This document shows positions 24,721 through 34,386 of a DNA stretch of 58,336 bases, in pieces. The position numbers and the translations under genes are program-made. Each line of letters starts with the position of its first letter. Position 1 is the first letter of the stretch. Source of the stretch: Thiorhodococcus drewsii AZ1 (lineage in GTDB: Bacteria > Pseudomonadota > Gammaproteobacteria > Chromatiales > Chromatiaceae); the NCBI RefSeq assembly GCF_000224065.1, contig NZ_AFWT01000029.1, positions 1 through 58,336 on the forward strand, in the 5' to 3' direction. The notes under the pieces are model-generated. The model saw nothing but the letters and a program-made list of their open reading frames with translations. It had not been told where the DNA came from and made no database searches.

Positions 24721-26243
24721 GCCATCTACTCATCCTGCCTCTCGTTCTGCCGCTCCTGGCGGGCACGCTCCTGCTGCTTACGCGCCGCTGGCTGTCGCTC
24801 GACGTGCGGCGCGCAATGAACCTGACCGCCACCCTGGCTCAGGTGGCGCTCGCCATCCTGGTGCTGATTCAAGTCGACTCGGGCGAGATCCTGGTCTACG
24901 CACTGGGTAACTGGCCCGCGCCCTATGGCATCGTACTGGTCGGGGATCGGCTGGCGGCGTGGATGCTCCTCGTCACCTCGGCGCTGTCCAGCTTCGCGCT
25001 CCTCTACGCAATCCAGGGAACCGATCGCGGTAGCCGTCATTTCCATCCACTGTTCCAGCTACAGCTCTTCGGGCTCAACGGCGCCTTTCTCACGGGCGAT
25101 CTGTTCAACCTCTTCGTCTTTTTCGAGGTCCTGCTGCTGGCCTCCTACGGCCTGCTGCTGCACAGAGGCGGGGCCGAGCGCACCCGTGCCGGGCTGCATT
25201 TCGTGGCGCTGAATCTGGTCGGATCGACGCTCTTCCTATTCGCCGCCGGCACCCTCTACGGAACCCTGGGCACTCTCAATCTGGCCGACATGGCGGTCAA
25301 GGTGGCCGAGACGCCGACCGAAAATCTGGGGCTGGTACGCGTTGGCGGGCTGCTGTTGTTCGGCGTCTTCGCCCTCAAGGCGGCAGTGGCTCCGCTGCAT
25401 CTGTGGTTGCCGGCCACCTATGCGGCGACCTCGGCACCGGTCGCGGCCCTGTTCGCCATCATGACCAAGGTCGGCGTCTACTGTCTGCTGCGAATCGGTA
25501 CGCTGGTGTTCGGTACCGACGCCGGTCCAGTGGCCGGGCTCTATGCCGACTGGCTGCTGCCCCTGGCGCTGGCGACGCTGATCCTGGCCACCCTGGGCAC
25601 GCTGGCGGCGACCGGATTGCGACGCCAGATCGGTTATCTGGTGCTGGTCTCGGTTGGTCTGCTGCTGACCGCGCTGGCCCTGGGGAGCCCGGACGCCACA
25701 GCGGCCGGACTCTATTATCTGGCCCACACCACCTTCGCGACGGCGGCGTTCTTCCTGCTCGCCGACCTGATCGCGAATGGACGCGGCAGCCATGCGGATC
25801 GTCTGACGCCCGGACCGGTGATCCCGGCAGCGGGATTGATCGGCGGACTCTTTTTCGTCGTCGCGCTGCTGGTGGCTGGCCTGCCTCCGCTGTCCGGCTT
25901 CGTCGGCAAGCTGCTGGTGCTGCGCGCAACACTGGAGACACCCATTTGGCCTGGGCTGATGGCGATCATCCTGATCTCATCGCTGCTCGGCATCATCGCG
26001 CTCGCGCGCTCGGGCAGCCTGCTCTTCCTGCGCGCAGAGGGCGAATGTTCGACAGAGCCCTCGGCCCGCCCCAGTGCATCCAGAATCGCGCCGATCATGG
26101 GACTCATGGGGCTCTGCTTGGCACTGACGATCTGGGCCGATCCCATACTGAGATTCGTGACCGAGACTGCCGAGCAGCTCCTGCGCCCTGGGTACTACAT
26201 CCAGGCGGTTCTCGCACCCGACGCCGGAAGGGCTCCATCATGA
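24717..26243 (+). CDS. mrpD: Mrp antiporter subunit D (NuoN/NuoM-like)
   Basis: This is a 508-residue antiporter-like subunit with about 14 spans. It contains LFNLFVFFEVLLLASYGLLL and FALKAAVAPLHLWLPATYAA, where the Glu and Lys are the conserved proton-path residues of this superfamily. Translation starts at a TTG that overlaps the mrpC stop (TTGA), with GAGGAG nine bases upstream. With MrpA it forms the ion-translocating module. Confidence 0.94.
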   Translation: MSHLLILPLVLPLLAGTLLLLTRRWLSLDVRRAMNLTATLAQVALAILVLIQVDSGEILVYALGNWPAPYGIVLVGDRLAAWMLLVTSALSSFALLYAIQGTDRGSRHFHPLFQLQLFGLNGAFLTGDLFNLFVFFEVLLLASYGLLLHRGGAERTRAGLHFVALNLVGSTLFLFAAGTLYGTLGTLNLADMAVKVAETPTENLGLVRVGGLLLFGVFALKAAVAPLHLWLPATYAATSAPVAALFAIMTKVGVYCLLRIGTLVFGTDAGPVAGLYADWLLPLALATLILATLGTLAATGLRRQIGYLVLVSVGLLLTALALGSPDATAAGLYYLAHTTFATAAFFLLADLIANGRGSHADRLTPGPVIPAAGLIGGLFFVVALLVAGLPPLSGFVGKLLVLRATLETPIWPGLMAIILISSLLGIIALARSGSLLFLRAEGECSTEPSARPSASRIAPIMGLMGLCLALTIWADPILRFVTETAEQLLRPGYYIQAVLAPDAGRAPS

Positions 26244-26734
26244 AGCTGCGACTGCTGCCCCACCCCATCCTGACACCCGTGCTGACGCTCATCTGGATCT
26301 TGCTGTCCAATAGCTTCGACCCAGGAAATCTGCTGCTCGGACTGCTGCTCGGCTGGGCCATCCCTATCTTCACCCTGCGCTTCTGGCCCGAGCGCATCCG
26401 TATCCATCGGCCGCTGACGCTGTTGCGCTTCATCGCCATGCTCCTCCACGACATTCTCACGGCCAACCTCACCGTCGCCTGGCTCATCCTGCGCGGGCCG
26501 CGGCGGGTCGCGCCCGGGTTCGTAGTGGTTCCGCTCGACCTGCGCTCGGACCTCGGAATCAGCCTGCTGGCGAACACCATCTCGCTCACGCCAGGGACGG
26601 TCTCGGCCTGGCTCGATCCGGAGCGGCGCAATCTGGTCGTGCACGGACTGAACGTGCGCAATCCGGAAGCACTGGTCGAGAGCATCAAACAGCGTTACGA
26701 GACGCCACTGTTGGAGATCTTCGAACCATGCTGA
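26240..26734 (+). CDS. mrpE: Mrp antiporter subunit E
   Basis: The 164-residue protein has two or three N-terminal spans (ILTPVLTLIWILLSNSF, LLLGLLLGWAIPIFTLRF) and a cytoplasmic C-terminal half with LANTISLTPGTVSAWLDPE, the MrpE family signature. Its ATG overlaps the mrpD stop as ATGA, behind GGAAGGG. It is needed for assembly of the complex rather than transport chemistry. Confidence 0.93.
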   Translation: MKLRLLPHPILTPVLTLIWILLSNSFDPGNLLLGLLLGWAIPIFTLRFWPERIRIHRPLTLLRFIAMLLHDILTANLTVAWLILRGPRRVAPGFVVVPLDLRSDLGISLLANTISLTPGTVSAWLDPERRNLVVHGLNVRNPEALVESIKQRYETPLLEIFEPC

Positions 26735-27015
26735 ATCCCGCGAGCCTTCTCGATCTCTCCATCTCGATCGCCTTCGGGTTGGTGACGGCCGCACTGGCAC
26801 TGACGCTCTGGCGACTGCTGTTCGGACCGGACAAGCCGGATCGCATCCTGGCGCTCGACACACTCTATGTGAACGCCATCGCCCTGCTGGTGCTGGTCGG
26901 CATCCATTTGAACTCATCGCTCTATTTCGAGGCAGCGCTGCTGATCGCCATGATGGGATTCGTGGGAACGGTCGCTCTCTGCAAATATCTGTTGCGCGGC
27001 GACATCATCGAATAA
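26728..27015 (+). CDS. mrpF: Mrp antiporter subunit F
   Basis: The 95-residue protein has three spans, with the family motif GPDKPDRILALDTLYVNAI between the first two and AALLIAMMGFVGTVALCKYL at the third. It overlaps mrpE by seven bases. It is small and hydrophobic, as expected of MrpF. Confidence 0.93.
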   Translation: MLNPASLLDLSISIAFGLVTAALALTLWRLLFGPDKPDRILALDTLYVNAIALLVLVGIHLNSSLYFEAALLIAMMGFVGTVALCKYLLRGDIIE

Positions 27016-27031
27016 AGGGGAATAGCAGCGA

Positions 27032-27400
27032 ATGGCCGATTCCGTGCTCGACATCCTGCTCGCCGTGCTCATCCTGCTCGGCGGGCTCTTCACCTTCATC
27101 GGCTCGCTCGGACTGGTGCGGCTACGCGACTTCTACAGCCGGCTGCATGGTCCGACCAAGGCCACCACGCTGGGCGTCGGTAGCCTGCTGATCGCCTCCA
27201 TGGTCCATTTCAGCCTTCGTGGAGAGGGCCTGAGCCTGCATGAGCTGCTGGTCACCTTCTTCCTCTTCATCACGGCACCTGTCAGCGCGCACCTGCTGTC
27301 CAAGGCGGCGCTCCATCTGCGGGTGCAGTCGGTGGCGAAGATGCCGGCGATCATTGAGGAGGTGGAGGAGGCATCGACGCGGACAGAGCCTCACCGTTAA
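27032..27400 (+). CDS. mrpG: Mrp antiporter subunit G
   Basis: The 122-residue protein has three spans and the MrpG signature LVRLRDFYSRLHGPTKATTLG. AAAGGGGAA precedes the ATG. It is the last gene of the operon; the next gene is convergent and starts a low-GC stretch 39 bp downstream. The complete mrp set is therefore A-B fusion, C, D, E, F, G. Confidence 0.93.
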   Translation: MADSVLDILLAVLILLGGLFTFIGSLGLVRLRDFYSRLHGPTKATTLGVGSLLIASMVHFSLRGEGLSLHELLVTFFLFITAPVSAHLLSKAALHLRVQSVAKMPAIIEEVEEASTRTEPHR

Positions 27401-27439
27401 ACGAAAGACTCGGGTGCATGCCCCAACAAACCGAGCAAA

Positions 27440-29053
27440 TCAAAGACCTTCAGTGCGCAACGGGAGGTCATACAGCCAAATCTCGGAATCTCCACAGACA
27501 ATCGATCGAGACGGATCGCCGAAACGAGCGCGAAGCTTATTGGGATCAAGATTTTTTGTAATGATGAAATCAGGGCTAAAAGGCGCTTTGTTATCAGAGC
27601 GTACGCTGAACCACCGACGGTTGTAATTCCACCGAAAAAAATAACCATCCTCCCTCACTTGAACGATGTGTATTTCTCGACGAGTCATGAACATGAGTAG
27701 CTTGGCCGTCCAGTAATCACCTATTCCGGTCGTTCTTTTTTCTTGTCTTAGACATATCTCGACTGGTGTCGGAGATTGGAGCCTCTTAACTGAGGCGATA
27801 GCATCCTCGGATACTGTCATGGCCGACACAGCAATTAGGACGCCTGCCCCCAATCCGGCGACGACATTTACTATCCTGATGGACCCGATCACATTGGATA
27901 TAAAATAAACAATCCATACCATGATCAGAATATGAATGACGATAAAATAACGCCAGTCACCAACAACCTTGTAATTTCCGGTGGCAAGAGGAGTTAGCAA
28001 TGCCGAAAAACAACTCATCGCAATAAATAGTTCTATATAGTTCCCGACTGTCTGCGGCTGCCGCCCCAATAAATCGAAACAAATTTTTATTGCTCTAGCG
28101 CCTATCGGAATTAAAACACCTACAGTAATTAGAGCCGGATAGTCATTCATTTTTACGGCTCGAATCAATTCTTGTGAAAAACTTAACACAGAATCAATGG
28201 GATTAATAGGGCTCATATAACCTGAAAACACATCAAGCTCTGATGAAAAAAGCACATTTCTAATCAATCTTTCGGATATCAGAGCCGATATCGTGGCAAC
28301 AATCAGCGTTACGGCGTATATGTAACTGCGTCTACCTCCGATAGAAATCCCATGCAATATTGCTATGATCGATGCTGGAACAACGAACCAGACTACGAAG
28401 AGCAGATCGGAAAAGCTTGAAAGATAAACCGTCACACCTAACACAACCAGCCATCGCAAGCGTGCTTGATTGGTCAACAGATTTATGAATATTGCGGCGG
28501 ATACCAGCGTCATCAATACAGCCCCAGTATGAATGGATGCACTGGCCAACCAAACATATGAGAGAGGGCTAATGGGTCCCTTGACTGCATAAGAAAAGCT
28601 CATCAGCCCAACAAGAAGGATTATTGCTGCAATCAAATTGGTTGCGGTAACGAAGCTGACCCGCATATTTGAGGAAATCAATATCCCGCCAGCACCACTA
28701 TAGAGCGTAAACAGTAATGCACCATAGATAATGGGCAAAACCGCGTTGGGAATTGGGAGCACTACGAGAAAGACGGAAAAGATCAAGTCTGGAAAAAAAT
28801 ACAACGCCGGAGAAAAGTACCAATCGTTGAACCGAGAAGGCTCCTGCAATAAATCACGAGCCTGCATGAATGGTTGAACCAAGTCGCTATTGTAGTTGAG
28901 ATTCGAATATCCCACCCCAAGAAAATAGCTAAAAAAAATAGTGAACGAGAAAAACAAGAACAAAATATTTGCCAAATTTAACAATCCCGACTTCCAGCCG
29001 TCGCTAATATTACGAGCCGAACTTTCACATTGGATCTTATTGGAATTTTTCAT
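27440..29053 (-). CDS. Polytopic membrane protein of unknown function, AT-rich (probably transferred)
   Basis: The 537-residue protein has about ten to twelve hydrophobic spans and a roughly 100-residue C-terminal soluble tail (YWTAKLLMFMTRREIHIVQV and following). I do not recognise the family with confidence; the layout resembles uncharacterised membrane glycosyltransferase-like or polysaccharide-associated proteins. Base composition is clearly more AT-rich than all neighbours, and codon use differs (many AAA, ATT, TTT codons), which indicates horizontal acquisition. The start could be ATG 29053 or ATG 29113; neither has a good ribosome binding site. Decayed genes lie directly upstream. Confidence 0.7.
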   Translation of the reverse strand: MKNSNKIQCESSARNISDGWKSGLLNLANILFLFFSFTIFFSYFLGVGYSNLNYNSDLVQPFMQARDLLQEPSRFNDWYFSPALYFFPDLIFSVFLVVLPIPNAVLPIIYGALLFTLYSGAGGILISSNMRVSFVTATNLIAAIILLVGLMSFSYAVKGPISPLSYVWLASASIHTGAVLMTLVSAAIFINLLTNQARLRWLVVLGVTVYLSSFSDLLFVVWFVVPASIIAILHGISIGGRRSYIYAVTLIVATISALISERLIRNVLFSSELDVFSGYMSPINPIDSVLSFSQELIRAVKMNDYPALITVGVLIPIGARAIKICFDLLGRQPQTVGNYIELFIAMSCFSALLTPLATGNYKVVGDWRYFIVIHILIMVWIVYFISNVIGSIRIVNVVAGLGAGVLIAVSAMTVSEDAIASVKRLQSPTPVEICLRQEKRTTGIGDYWTAKLLMFMTRREIHIVQVREDGYFFRWNYNRRWFSVRSDNKAPFSPDFIITKNLDPNKLRARFGDPSRSIVCGDSEIWLYDLPLRTEGL

Positions 29054-29112
29054 GCTATAGTAAAAAATTAATTCTAATTTTTTGTTGGGCTCTAGCAAAT
29101 TGATACTTGACA

Positions 29113-29421
29113 TCAAATATCCAATCGCTTGAACAGCCTCTCCGGCAGCAGGTGGATGATGGTCATTGCAAACCACCAACGCCGCTTGACATAGATGGCA
29201 GTAGACATACGTTTGACGGAGCGCAGGGCTTCACGCCCTGCGACGCGCCGCAGAGCCACGAACAGGTACTGCAGGAAACCGCAGCGTCTGTAGATCCGGT
29301 ATCCACCGCTGGATACCGTTGAGGGTATAGAAGAAGGCTTCGTAATCGACGACGGAGGTAAGGATAACCTCCGCCAGTGCCAGGACCGAGACCTCCCGCG
29401 CGAACAGCGTATTGGAGTCAC
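29113..29421 (-). pseudogene. Frameshifted remnant of an unidentified gene
   Basis: Reading the minus strand, one frame gives SVVDYEAFFYTLNGIQRWIP and, after a shift near 29285, another gives RRCGFLQYLFVALRRVAG and MTIIHLLPERLFKRLDI before a stop. Both pieces look like real protein but lie in different frames, and the frame starting at GTG 29421 (behind AAGGAG) is not protein-like before the shift. I read this as a decayed gene. Its family is not recognised; C-terminal helices rich in Arg next to hydrophobics suggest a membrane-associated enzyme. Confidence 0.45.
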
Positions 29422-29435
29422 TCGAGATCTCCTTA

Positions 29436-29930
29436 TCAGATGGCCGCGACCAAAACGGTCAGCGCCGCCAATCCAAAACCCAGACTAATCCGGTCGGTGA
29501 CGGCGAAAACGACGGGGGTCGTAATGCATGACACCTCAGTGCGAAATCATCGTCATCCAACTAATCCAGTACAAGAGCAGAGGACACGACCAATCATAAC
29601 CAGTCCTGTCCGGATGGGAATAGAGTCGATTCACGTCCTCGCTGTTGACCTAGAACCCATCTCGTTACACACATCTCTGCTGCCTTCCCTAAGCTGCTGA
29701 TTTATAAAGACAGGCACTTTTGGGGGATCACACTAAATCAATCACTTACAGACTTGTGTGTAATGGGATGCCTAGAACCCCATCACCAGCACTGCCACAT
29801 AGCTGGAAGATCTGGCTAAAGATGTCCTCGAACACTCCGAAATGGTCTGCGATCGCCTTCGCCTGACGCGGGTTCGCATCGACCACCAGCATTGCGACAT
29901 GGAAACACAATCCGCCGCTAATCTCAGCTT
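29436..29930 (-). pseudogene. Fragments of a HAD-UbiA prenyltransferase-type gene
   Basis: Two separate frames on the minus strand preserve protein-like pieces. At 29746-29930, VVDANPRQAKAIADHFGVF looks like the nucleotidase-like HAD part of HAD-UbiA fusion proteins. At 29436-29549, PVVFAVTDRISLGFGLAAL runs to a stop and looks like the C-terminal span of a UbiA prenyltransferase. Everything between is missing or scrambled. The family call rests on pattern memory only. Confidence 0.4.
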
Positions 29931-29962
29931 CTCGATCCCTCGAAATCGGCTAATAAAACAGC

Positions 29963-30412
29963 CTACCAACGGTCGGCAGATTCCTGATCCCTGGTCCGTG
30001 CCTCGACCCAGCGTTCGCCCGCGTCGGTAACTTCCTTCTTCCAGAATGGTGCGCGGGTTTTGAGGTAGTCGATCAGGAATTCGCAGGCGCGGAAGGCGTC
30101 GCCGCGATGCTGGCTGACGACACCGACGAAGACGATCGGATCCCTAGGTTCCAGGATTCCGACACGATGAACGATACGGATTCCCTCCAATTCCCAGCGC
30201 TCGGCGGCCTCATCGGCGATGGCCGCGAGCGCCTTCTCGGTCATCCCCGGATAGTGTTCGAGCCGCATGCGCGAGACGCCGAGTCCGGCGTTGAGATCGC
30301 GCATGAGCCCGACGAAGCTGACCAGCGCACCGATCCGGGCATTGTCCCCGACCAGCGCCGCCTGCTCGGCGGCGCTGTCGAAGGGCGCGCTCTGAACCCG
30401 GATTTGATACAT
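29963..30412 (-). CDS. moaE: MoaE, molybdopterin synthase catalytic subunit
   Basis: The 149-residue protein inserts the dithiolene sulfurs into precursor Z (cPMP) together with MoaD. Recognisable stretches are GALVSFVGLMRDLN, LEHYPGMTEKALAAIADEA, RIVHRVGILEPRDPIVFVGV and FLIDYLKTRAPFWKKE; the last contains the catalytic lysines. The ATG at 30412 fits the family start; the frame continues a little upstream. It follows the NnrU-like gene by seven bases. No moaD is adjacent, so its partner is encoded elsewhere. Confidence 0.94.
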   Translation of the reverse strand: MYQIRVQSAPFDSAAEQAALVGDNARIGALVSFVGLMRDLNAGLGVSRMRLEHYPGMTEKALAAIADEAAERWELEGIRIVHRVGILEPRDPIVFVGVVSQHRGDAFRACEFLIDYLKTRAPFWKKEVTDAGERWVEARTRDQESADRW

Positions 30413-30419
30413 GACCCGG

Positions 30420-30992
30420 TCAGCCAATGGGTGCGACACCGATCAGCGCCTTGTGCAGCCAGAACATGAAGAGCAGATAGAACAACAGACCGCCGACGAT
30501 GGCGATGGCGTCGTTTAGGGGACTCGGTGGCGCGCCCTGGACCGGCGGACCGACCCGGTGCTTGAGCGAGATGCGATCGGCGACGGCCCAGGCCAGGAAG
30601 GCGCCGAACAGCAGGATGTCGGCCAGGGTGCCGTTGGCCAACAGATGGGCAAAGGCCCAGATCTTCACTGCGAGCAGCATGGGGTGCTTGACCGCGGTCT
30701 GGATACGGCCCGGCAGATAGGCGGCGAACAGCAATGGAAAAACAGGCAACATCAGCAGCAAGGTGATATGACGCATCCAGGCTGCGGGATCGTAGACCAG
30801 GATGGGGGATTGGCCCGCCATGCCGAAACCGGAGAGGATCAGCATGAAGCCGATCAGCGACAGGATCGCGTAGACTGCCTGCCAGGGCACGACCCCGAAG
30901 CGGGCGACGATGTTGCCCCTGAGATCGGGTTTTATGATGGAGATGGAGTGCGTCCCCAGGAAGAGGATCAGACCCAGTATGAGTACGGCCAT
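30420..30992 (-). CDS. NnrU family membrane protein
   Basis: The 190-residue protein has five or six spans and begins LILGLILFLGTHSISIIKPD, the NnrU family N-terminus, with RHITLLLMLPVFPLLFAAYL and VKHPMLLAVKIWAFAHLLAN in the middle. NnrU relatives are linked to denitrification in some proteobacteria and resemble the isoprenoid enzyme family that includes Z-ISO; the role here is unknown. AAGGAG lies seven bases before the ATG. Confidence 0.9.
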   Translation of the reverse strand: MAVLILGLILFLGTHSISIIKPDLRGNIVARFGVVPWQAVYAILSLIGFMLILSGFGMAGQSPILVYDPAAWMRHITLLLMLPVFPLLFAAYLPGRIQTAVKHPMLLAVKIWAFAHLLANGTLADILLFGAFLAWAVADRISLKHRVGPPVQGAPPSPLNDAIAIVGGLLFYLLFMFWLHKALIGVAPIG

Positions 30993-31047
30993 TGGATGAC
31001 TCCTTTATCGAGGGCTAGCGATTGCTTGCGTCCAGGGCTCCAATTGG

Positions 31048-31500
31048 TCAATGAGCACCCTGTTTGGCGAGAAATGCGTCCAGGGCATTGGCGAAGGCCT
31101 GCTTGTCGCGCGGTCCGAGGCTCCCGGGTCCACCGGTATCGACTCCAGTCGAGCGCAGCGTCTCCATGAAATCGCGCATATTCAGTCGCTCGCGAATGTT
31201 CTCCTTGGTATAGATCTGTCCACGCGGATTCAAGGCGTGACCACCCTTGGCGATGACCTCGGCGGCCAGGGGGATGTCCGCAGTGATGACCAGATCGTCC
31301 GCCTCCAGACGGCGAACGATCTCATTGTCGGCAACATCGAATCCGGCCGAAACCTGGATAGCGCGGATCAGACGCGACGGCGGCACGCTCATCGGCTGAT
31401 TGGCGACCAGCGTCATGCCGATTCCGACACGCTCCACCGCACGGAAGAGGATGTCCTTGATTATCCTTGGGCAGGCGTCTGCGTCGACCCAGATGTGCAT
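31048..31500 (-). CDS. YaiI/YqxD family protein (DUF188)
   Basis: The 150-residue protein begins [19 protein letters not shown] and has [20 protein letters not shown] and [17 protein letters not shown], which are hallmarks of DUF188, a PIN-like fold with conserved Asp residues suggestive of nuclease activity. No function has been proven for the family. Its start lies inside the upstream DUF2288 gene (40-base overlap), so it is co-translated with it. Confidence 0.92.
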   Translation of the reverse strand: MHIWVDADACPRIIKDILFRAVERVGIGMTLVANQPMSVPPSRLIRAIQVSAGFDVADNEIVRRLEADDLVITADIPLAAEVIAKGGHALNPRGQIYTKENIRERLNMRDFMETLRSTGVDTGGPGSLGPRDKQAFANALDAFLAKQGAH

Positions 31501-31832
31501 CGCGTTTCCTGTACCAAAATCCAAGGTTTGACGACCACGGCCCAGAGACTGGATTGAGACTCGAACCAGCCTCTGGCCTGATCGTCGCTGACGCGGGAGA
31601 GCGTGCCCCGTGTCATCTCGGCTTCGATGGCGGCGGCATCGTCCAGGGTAAACCGCAGCGCCATCTCGACCAGGTCCAGATCGTCATGCACCCAGATCAG
31701 ATAGCCCTGCGCAAAGAAGCGCTGAAGCTCGGCCCAGGGGATGCGCGCCGTCTCCTGATTGAGCCGGATCCGCTGGAGTTCGATCGGATCCACGTCCAGT
31801 TCGGACGCCAGTTCTGTCTCAAGCGTCGACAT
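31461..31832 (-). CDS. DUF2288 family protein
   Basis: The 123-residue protein has the conserved run [40 protein letters not shown] and [14 protein letters not shown], typical of DUF2288 in gammaproteobacteria. Its ATG lies 14 bases inside the end of glgB and its 3' end overlaps the DUF188 gene by 40 bases. The C-terminal 16 residues encoded within that overlap look non-conserved. The function is unknown. Confidence 0.88.
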   Translation of the reverse strand: MSTLETELASELDVDPIELQRIRLNQETARIPWAELQRFFAQGYLIWVHDDLDLVEMALRFTLDDAAAIEAEMTRGTLSRVSDDQARGWFESQSSLWAVVVKPWILVQETRCTSGSTQTPAQG

Positions 31833-34095
31833 CGCTGGGCTCCGCTGGGGTATCTGCAGCTTCGGCGGCATTCTCGGACGGGATCTCGTCCGCCTCCGTC
31901 TCCGAGAGCTCGTGAACCAGGATGATGCCGGCGAGCGGCGGTAGCGAGATCATCAGCGAATGAGGCCGCCCCATCCAGCTCACGGGTTCGGATTTGACGC
32001 CACCCTGATTGCCGACATTGCTGCCACCATAGATCTCGGCGTCCGAGTTGATCGCCTCGCGGTAGAAACCGGCCTCGGGAACGCCGATACGATAGTCGTT
32101 ACGAGGAACCGGGGTGAAATTGAACGCGGCTGCGACGATCTCTTTCCCGGACTGAGACTTGCGAATATAGCTGAGCACGGACTGGGAGCTGTCGTGGCAA
32201 TCGATCCATTCGAACCCCGAGGCATCGAAATCCACATCGTGCAGCGGCACCTGCTCGCAATAAAGCCGATTGAGATCGGCCACCAGACGCTGCATGCCCT
32301 GATGCGGCGCGCGCTCCAGGAGTTCCCAGTCGAGCGATTCGTCGAACTTCCATTCCTGGCCCTGAGCGAACTCGCACCCCTGAAAGAGCAGCTTCTTGCC
32401 GGGATAGCTGAACATGAAGGTATAGAGCAGTCGCAGGGTGGCGAACTTCTGCCAGGCGTCACCCGGCATCTTGTCGATCATGGACTTTTTGCCGTGCACC
32501 ACCTCGTCGTGCGAGAAGGGCAGGACGAAGTTCTCGGTAAAGGCGTAGAGCAGCCCGAAGGTCAGCAGATCATGGTGGAAATGGCGGTAGATGGGATCCT
32601 TCTGCATATAGGACAGGGTGTCGTGCATCCAGCCCATGTTCCATTTCATGCTGAAACCGAGACCACCCAGATAGGTCGGACGCGACACCGCCGGCCAGGC
32701 GGTCGACTCCTCGGCGACCATGAGGCTGCCCGGATGCTGCTCGTGGGTGACGCTGTTCAGCTCGCGAATGAAGTCCACGGCCTCCAGGTTCTCGTTGCCG
32801 CCGTATTTGTTGGGGATCCACTCGCCCGGATTACGCGAATAGTCGAGATAGAGCATGGAGGCGACCGCATCCACGCGCAGCCCGTCGATGTGGAATTCGT
32901 CCAGCCAGTAGAGTGCGCTGGAGAGCAGGAAATTCTTCACCTCGTTGCGACCGAAGTTGAAGATGAGCGTCCCCCAGTCCTTGTGCTCGCCGAGACGCGG
33001 GTCGGCATGCTCGTAGAGCGCGGTGCCGTCGAATCGAGCTAGGGCGTAAATATCCTTGGGGAAGTGCGCGGGCACCCAATCCAGAAGCACGCCGATCCCC
33101 AAATGATGGAAATAATCGACGAAGAAGCGGAAGTCGTCGGGGGAGCCGAAGCGGGCGGTCGGGGCGAAATAGCCGGTGCACTGGTAGCCCCAGGAGGCGT
33201 CGAGCGGATGCTCGGTGATGGGCAGCAGCTCAATGTGGGTGAAGCCCATCTTCTCGACGTAGTCGCCGATCTCCTTGGCCAGGGTACGGTAGTTGAGGAA
33301 ACTACCGTCGGACGCCTGGCGCCAGGAGCCGAGATGCACCTCGTAGACCGACATGGGTTGATGCTGCCAGTCGACCGTGGACCTCAGACGCATCCATTCC
33401 TCGTCCGTCCAGCGGAAATGGCTCTCGGGCGAGATCAGGCCGGCGGTTTGGGGACGCACCTGGAACGCCTGGGCATAGGGGTCGATCTTCACATGAAGAT
33501 TGGTGTGTTGGTCGCGGATCTCGTATTTGTAGAAACCGCCGCACTCAAGCCCCGGGATGAAGAGTTCCCAGACACCATGACCGCCGCGCACCCGCATAGG
33601 ATGGGCGCGTCCGTCCCAGGCGTTGAAGTCTCCGACCACGCTGACGCGCTCGGCGTTGGGAGCCCAAACCGCGAACTGAATGCCAGGAATACCCTCGACC
33701 TCGGTCGCGTGCGATCCAAGCAGACGATAGGCATGCCAGTGACGGCCCTCGCCGAACAGATGCAGATCGAAATCCGAGAGCTGCAACGGAAAACAGTAGG
33801 GATCGTATGCGCGATGCGACATCCCGCTCTGATCCTCCCATTCGACCTGATAGCGGTCCGGAACCTGATCGGCCGCGCCCTCCCAGACAAAGAGGTCGGT
33901 CCCATCGATTCGCTTCATGGGGGCGGCGGGCTCGACCAAAGCTGCCCGTTCGGCTAGAGGCAAAAAGGCCCGCACGATCGCCCGGCCACCGTCCTCGTGT
34001 CGCCCCAACACTTCAAAGGGGTCATGGTGGCGCGCCTCGACGATGCGCAGCAGAGATTCGGGAAGCTTGGGTGAGGAGCCATGTGCGGTTGCCAT
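31819..34095 (-). CDS. glgB: 1,4-alpha-glucan branching enzyme
   Basis: The 758-residue GH13 enzyme introduces alpha-1,6 branches into glycogen. An N-terminal CBM48 region ([20 protein letters not shown]) precedes the (beta/alpha)8 barrel with YEVHLGSW, the catalytic nucleophile Asp in [11 protein letters not shown], the acid Glu in [11 protein letters not shown] and the transition-state Asp in [12 protein letters not shown]. The C-terminal tail of about 25 residues is acidic and Ala-rich. AGAGGAA precedes the ATG. It is divergent from glgC, so the two glycogen genes share an upstream region. Confidence 0.96.
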   Translation of the reverse strand: MATAHGSSPKLPESLLRIVEARHHDPFEVLGRHEDGGRAIVRAFLPLAERAALVEPAAPMKRIDGTDLFVWEGAADQVPDRYQVEWEDQSGMSHRAYDPYCFPLQLSDFDLHLFGEGRHWHAYRLLGSHATEVEGIPGIQFAVWAPNAERVSVVGDFNAWDGRAHPMRVRGGHGVWELFIPGLECGGFYKYEIRDQHTNLHVKIDPYAQAFQVRPQTAGLISPESHFRWTDEEWMRLRSTVDWQHQPMSVYEVHLGSWRQASDGSFLNYRTLAKEIGDYVEKMGFTHIELLPITEHPLDASWGYQCTGYFAPTARFGSPDDFRFFVDYFHHLGIGVLLDWVPAHFPKDIYALARFDGTALYEHADPRLGEHKDWGTLIFNFGRNEVKNFLLSSALYWLDEFHIDGLRVDAVASMLYLDYSRNPGEWIPNKYGGNENLEAVDFIRELNSVTHEQHPGSLMVAEESTAWPAVSRPTYLGGLGFSMKWNMGWMHDTLSYMQKDPIYRHFHHDLLTFGLLYAFTENFVLPFSHDEVVHGKKSMIDKMPGDAWQKFATLRLLYTFMFSYPGKKLLFQGCEFAQGQEWKFDESLDWELLERAPHQGMQRLVADLNRLYCEQVPLHDVDFDASGFEWIDCHDSSQSVLSYIRKSQSGKEIVAAAFNFTPVPRNDYRIGVPEAGFYREAINSDAEIYGGSNVGNQGGVKSEPVSWMGRPHSLMISLPPLAGIILVHELSETEADEIPSENAAEAADTPAEPSDVDA

Positions 34096-34386
34096 GTCGT
34101 TCGTGTTCCTCTGGTATCAGAAATCGGGCCACCCAGGAATAGTCCTGGAGACCAGTCCTAGTGCGGACAGGGTGCGGCGACGCACCCTTAGGGGCATGAT
34201 GCATCCTAGACTGATTCGTTCACGCCCATGGCGTGAAGCGGGGGGCCAGGAAACCGTCGCCGATTCGAATCGAAATCGAGCCGCTCCAGGACTCCGAAGC
34301 CGGAATCTAGGAGGGTTGAAATGCGCTTGATGGTACCATACGGGCGCTCTCATATATGCTGCAGCGTCAACTAGACAGGAGGATTT
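34096..34386. promoter_or_regulatory. glgB/glgC divergent control region with two hairpins
   Basis: Two perfect inverted repeats lie here: GGGTGCG-gcga-CGCACCC at 34170-34187 and TTCACGCC-cat-GGCGTGAA at 34219-34237. A possible glgC promoter is TTGATG at 34327 with CATATA at 34351 (18-bp spacer), which is a weak match. The hairpins are within the probable glgB leader and could affect its mRNA or bind a regulator. Confidence 0.4.
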
